From: an uncultured Corynebacterium sp.
GTDB lineage: Bacteria > Actinomycetota > Actinomycetes > Mycobacteriales > Mycobacteriaceae
Assembly (NCBI RefSeq): GCF_943914615.1
Contig: NZ_CALUCS010000039.1
Coordinates: 1-6,855, forward strand
DNA: 6,855 nucleotides
Direction of reading: 5' to 3'
Part shown: piece by piece, positions 4,842 to 6,855 of the stretch
Numbering within the stretch: position 1 is the stretch's first letter
How the letters are laid out: every line of letters begins with the position of its first letter
Program-made: the position numbers and the translations under genes
The notes under the pieces: generated by a model
The model's database searches: none
Seen by the model: the letters and a program-made list of their open reading frames with translations, nothing else
Told to the model about the DNA's origin: nothing

Positions 4842-5443
4842 GCCGCGTCAAGCTCCGCAGAAAATGAAAGCACGTTTGCCACATCTTGCGCCGAAACGTT
4901 TGGATATAGCTCTTCGATCTCTTCTGCTTCCAGATGGTCAGGGCCACTAGCCAAGTCGGATACCAACTCGAAGGGGACGCGGGTTCCAGCAACAGTCGGG
5001 GTGCCACCGAGGCGGTCGATTCGTACCTCAATTCCACTGGCAGGCTCGAGAAGAGGAGGGACTTCACGACCGTGGAGGTTTCGAAACGATGCGTAGATAT
5101 CTTGGAGAGTCTTTAGCTCAAACTGGCCGGGGTTCTCGACCAGATCGATGAACCCCTCCTCGGTCCACACCTTCACTGATTTATCGTCAGTTGCGAAGAC
5201 ATATTCCGATAGATGCTCAGTAAAATTCTGATCTTCCATGGTTGCGAGCGCTCTTCGGATCTTTTGTAGAGAGACATTTGAGCGAAGCATGGCGAGCGCT
5301 CGAAGAGCTACAACATCTCGAAAAGAATACTCACGAGGTTTGGAGGAAATCTCAGGGACGAGCAGTTCTTGTCGCGCCCAGCGGTTTAGTTGCGGCACAG
5401 TGGCGCCACTGAGAAATGTTGCCATCTTGGTACTAAAGCCCAT
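4838..5443 (-). CDS. VapB45-like antitoxin: MerR-like HTH plus DUF433
   Basis: This is the predicted antitoxin and autorepressor of the downstream PIN-like toxin. The 201-aa protein has an N-terminal winged helix of MerR type at about 6-70 (ATFLSGATVPQLNRWARQ, then EYSFRDVVALRALAMLR and VSLQKIRRAL). A middle region (75-135) follows. The C-terminal DUF433 domain (PF04255) is at about 140-197, with the hallmark GGTPTVAGTRVPFELVSDL and ELYPNVSAQDVANVLSFSAEL. M. tuberculosis VapB45 (Rv2018) has this architecture and a similar length. The ATG at 5443 is chosen because AAAGGAGG lies 6 bases upstream. A frame extension to a TTG at 5533 would add 30 residues with no ribosome site and no family-like sequence. 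The toxin follows with a 4-base overlap, so the pair is one operon, probably repressed by the antitoxin or complex binding upstream of 5443. Confidence 0.87.
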   Translation of the reverse strand: MGFSTKMATFLSGATVPQLNRWARQELLVPEISSKPREYSFRDVVALRALAMLRSNVSLQKIRRALATMEDQNFTEHLSEYVFATDDKSVKVWTEEGFIDLVENPGQFELKTLQDIYASFRNLHGREVPPLLEPASGIEVRIDRLGGTPTVAGTRVPFELVSDLASGPDHLEAEEIEELYPNVSAQDVANVLSFSAELDAA

Positions 5444-5449
5444 CGCCTG

Positions 5450-5457
5450 CCTCCTTT
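5450..5457 (-). promoter_or_regulatory. Strong ribosome binding site of the antitoxin gene
   Basis: On the minus strand AAAGGAGG lies 6 bases before the ATG at 5443. It is a near-ideal Shine-Dalgarno sequence and decides between this start and earlier in-frame ATG and TTG codons. A strong site for the antitoxin relative to the coupled toxin fits toxin-antitoxin stoichiometry. Confidence 0.8.
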
Positions 5458-5545
5458 CGTTTGGTTTCATTGTTCCCCATTTTGAGGCTTTTAGTAACAG
5501 ACTCGCCCGATCGTGGGGTGGAATTGGGGGCAAAGACGGCCCAAT

Positions 5546-5568
5546 AAAAAGAGACCCCGCCAGGGGGT
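5546..5568 (-). terminator. Minus-strand terminator without a gene
   Basis: Read on the minus strand, ACCCC and GGGGT form a 5-bp stem around a 5-base loop (5568-5554), followed three bases later by TTTTT (5550-5546). This is a plausible intrinsic terminator for transcripts entering from beyond 5570. No minus-strand gene lies there; the IS1249-type element does. It may be the leftover end of a gene replaced by that element, or may shield the toxin-antitoxin operon from read-through. Confidence 0.55.
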
Positions 5569-5610
5569 TAAACGACAGAAAGTGTGTCTGGATTCGGTGA
5601 TTAGTAGTGG

Positions 5611-5639
5611 TTGACCTCTAGGTTTCAGAGAAGTATATG
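5611..5639 (+). promoter_or_regulatory. Plus-strand promoter candidate
   Basis: TTGACC at 5611-5616 and TATATG at 5634-5639 are separated by 17 bases, the ideal spacing. The -35 matches the consensus at 5 of 6 bases and the -10 at 4 of 6. It would drive the IS1249-type transposase starting 88 bases downstream of the -10. The -10 lies inside a perfect palindrome, suggesting control. Confidence 0.6.
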
Positions 5640-5654
5640 CTCCGGGAGCATATA
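5634..5654. repeat. Perfect 10-bp palindrome over the -10
   Basis: TATATGCTCC (5634-5643) is followed by one G and then its exact inverse, GGAGCATATA (5645-5654). GCTCCGGGA, shared with the right half, recurs directly at 5659-5667. The symmetry fits an operator, a transposase-binding site near the element's end, or an RNA hairpin ahead of the transposase start. The sequence does not tell these apart. Confidence 0.7.
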
Positions 5655-5726
5655 TCTGGCTCCGGGACGGTAAATCCACGGTGTGGCAGCAGTGATGTGC
5701 TACATGCGGCGTGGTGTGGTGTCGCA

Positions 5727-6855
5727 ATGTCAAAGAACCAACCACGCTGCCACTGCGGCGGTGAGATGAATCGCAACGGCACCACCAGCAAAGGAACTAC
5801 CAGGTGGCGATGCAAACACTGCGGCGCGTCGCGTATGAAGCGCCGGATCGACATCACCAATTCCACGGGTTTTACCGCCTTCATTGACCACCTGACCACT
5901 GGCGCCAGCCTCGATACCATTGCCAGCCGTGTGGGATGCTCGCCGCGCACACTGCAACGCCGCTTCGAACCCTTCTGGCTCGTTGACGTACCCGATCCAA
6001 CCATCGGACACATCGGGCGGGTCTACGACCAGCTGTTTCTAGACGGCACATATACCGCCGGCGGCTGTTTGATCATTGCCGCCACTATCGACCATGTCAT
6101 CGCCTGGCACTGGTGCAAACACGAAACCACGCGCGACTACCAACGACTTCTCGAGCGCATCGAAGCCCCACTTATCGCCGTTATCGATGGCGGCCAGGGA
6201 GCGTTTAGCGCGATCAAAAAGTGCTGGCCCACCACGAAAATCCAGCGTTGCCTCGTGCACGCCCAACGCGTGGTACGCCGCTACACCACCTCACGTCCCC
6301 GCACTGATGCTGGGCGCACCATCTACCGACTGGCGCTGAAACTGACCCGGATCACCACCCTGGACCAAGCAGCAGCATGGGGTGCGCAACTGCACGAATT
6401 CTCCACGATCTACCGTTCCTGGATGGACGAGAAAACCACGGTCAAAGACCCTAAAACAGGTACATGGACCCGCACGTGGACACATCACAACGTGCGCAAG
6501 GCCTACAACAGCCTCAACCACCTCTGGCGCTCCGACCTGCTGTTTGTCTACCTCACCCCACCAGAAGGTGTGCTGGAGAAAAACCGGATTAAATCCACCA
6601 CCAACAGCCTTGAAGGCGGCATCAACTCCCAGATCAAACTACTTGCCAGAACACACCGCAAAAGATCAGGCGAACGACAACGCCGGATGCTGGATTGGTG
6701 GCTCTACTTAAAAACCGAACTGCCCGACGATCCAGCACGAATCGCCAGGCAGTCCAACTGGGGCCAGGACCAACTCGCCAAAGTTTCCACCCTGACCCAA
6801 CACGAGAACCAAGCCGACCACGAAACAGGACGACCAGCCCTCTACGACAACGCTA
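5727..6855 (+). CDS. IS1249-type transposase (IS256 family), C-terminus beyond window
   Basis: This is a DDE transposase of the IS1249 group, known from corynebacteria and other actinomycetes. I read 376 codons without a stop or frameshift to the window edge, so only the last part is missing. Cys8, Cys10, Cys29 and Cys32 form a zinc-ribbon-like N-terminal DNA-binding motif (CHC and CKHC). A helix-turn-helix region follows at about 60-82 (SLDTIASRVGCSPRTLQRRF). Likely catalytic residues are D106 (LFLDGTYT), D154 (AVIDGGQGAF) and E296 (TTNSLEGGINSQIK), and CLVHAQRVVRR (about 173-183) matches the conserved region after the second Asp in this family. The ATG at 5727 fits the zinc-ribbon start but has no good ribosome site; an in-frame GTG at 5697 would add ten residues. 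Because the core is intact, the element may be active. Confidence 0.9.
   Translation, partial: MSKNQPRCHCGGEMNRNGTTSKGTTRWRCKHCGASRMKRRIDITNSTGFTAFIDHLTTGASLDTIASRVGCSPRTLQRRFEPFWLVDVPDPTIGHIGRVYDQLFLDGTYTAGGCLIIAATIDHVIAWHWCKHETTRDYQRLLERIEAPLIAVIDGGQGAFSAIKKCWPTTKIQRCLVHAQRVVRRYTTSRPRTDAGRTIYRLALKLTRITTLDQAAAWGAQLHEFSTIYRSWMDEKTTVKDPKTGTWTRTWTHHNVRKAYNSLNHLWRSDLLFVYLTPPEGVLEKNRIKSTTNSLEGGINSQIKLLARTHRKRSGERQRRMLDWWLYLKTELPDDPARIARQSNWGQDQLAKVSTLTQHENQADHETGRPALYDNA

Larger units (their letters stand above)
5611..6855 (+). mobile_element. IS1249-type element (IS256 family), right end outside window
   Basis: The transposase identifies an IS256-family, IS1249-group element. Its left end should lie shortly upstream of the gene, probably between about 5590 and 5660, but without the right end the terminal inverted repeat and the target duplication cannot be placed. 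The start given here is set at the promoter and is only an estimate. The minus-strand terminator at 5546-5568 belongs to the flanking DNA or its edge. Confidence 0.6.

Noticed and set aside
5444..5533. Longer antitoxin start at TTG 5533 or the ATG 22 codons into that extension
   Set aside because: There is no ribosome site and no family-like sequence in the extension, while AAAGGAGG sits at ideal spacing before the ATG at 5443.
5618..6013. Minus-strand frames opposite the IS1249-type transposase
   Set aside because: They are antisense shadows; the plus frame is open for 376 codons with zinc-ribbon and DDE motifs.
1..6855. CRISPR array, tRNA, rRNA, riboswitch or replication origin
   Set aside because: I saw no regularly spaced repeats, cloverleaf-like sequence, rRNA-like sequence or iteron cluster on either strand.

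Overview
The window looks like an accessory region of a Gram-positive actinobacterium. A Corynebacterium or close relative is my best guess. The reasons are an IS1249-type transposase (a group known from corynebacteria and related actinomycetes), actinobacterial IS3- and IS481-type transposases, GTG/TTG starts, and a VapBC45-like toxin-antitoxin pair best known from Mycobacterium tuberculosis. The genus is inferred, not proven. Base composition is patchy: a sample inside the IS481 gene (2161-2220) is about 68% GC, while a sample in the small-gene block (3481-3540) is about 45% GC. This suggests assembly from several sources.

Layout. (1) About 50-850, minus strand: a broken IS3-family element. 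Its orfA is complete, and an in-frame stop separates it from an orfB that is cut off just after the first catalytic Asp. (2) 911-2060, high GC: a TetR-family regulator (minus) and an HPP-family membrane protein (plus), transcribed divergently. Two copies of a GAGAACG-type palindrome lie between them and are the likely operators. (3) 2051-3109, plus: an IS481-family transposase with all three catalytic acidic residues. It overlaps the last bases of the HPP gene and has no recognisable terminal repeats. (4) 3110-3417: no gene, but two hairpins, including a strong long one between convergent units. (5) 5443 down to 3418, minus: four tightly packed genes. They are a MerR-like/DUF433 antitoxin, a PIN-like toxin (ATGA overlap), a small secreted protein with a clear signal peptide, and a small coiled-coil cytoplasmic protein. 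(6) 5444-5726: a minus-strand terminator with no gene left to serve, a plus-strand promoter, and a perfect palindrome over its -10. (7) 5727 to the window end, plus: an IS1249-type (IS256 family) transposase, open at the window edge.

How it fits together: insertion sequences bracket two cargo modules. One is a regulator/transporter pair with its own operators. The other is a toxin-antitoxin operon that appears to run into a secreted-protein plus cytosolic-partner pair. That second pair is the least explained part of the window and the best candidate for something undescribed, but no function can be assigned from sequence alone.
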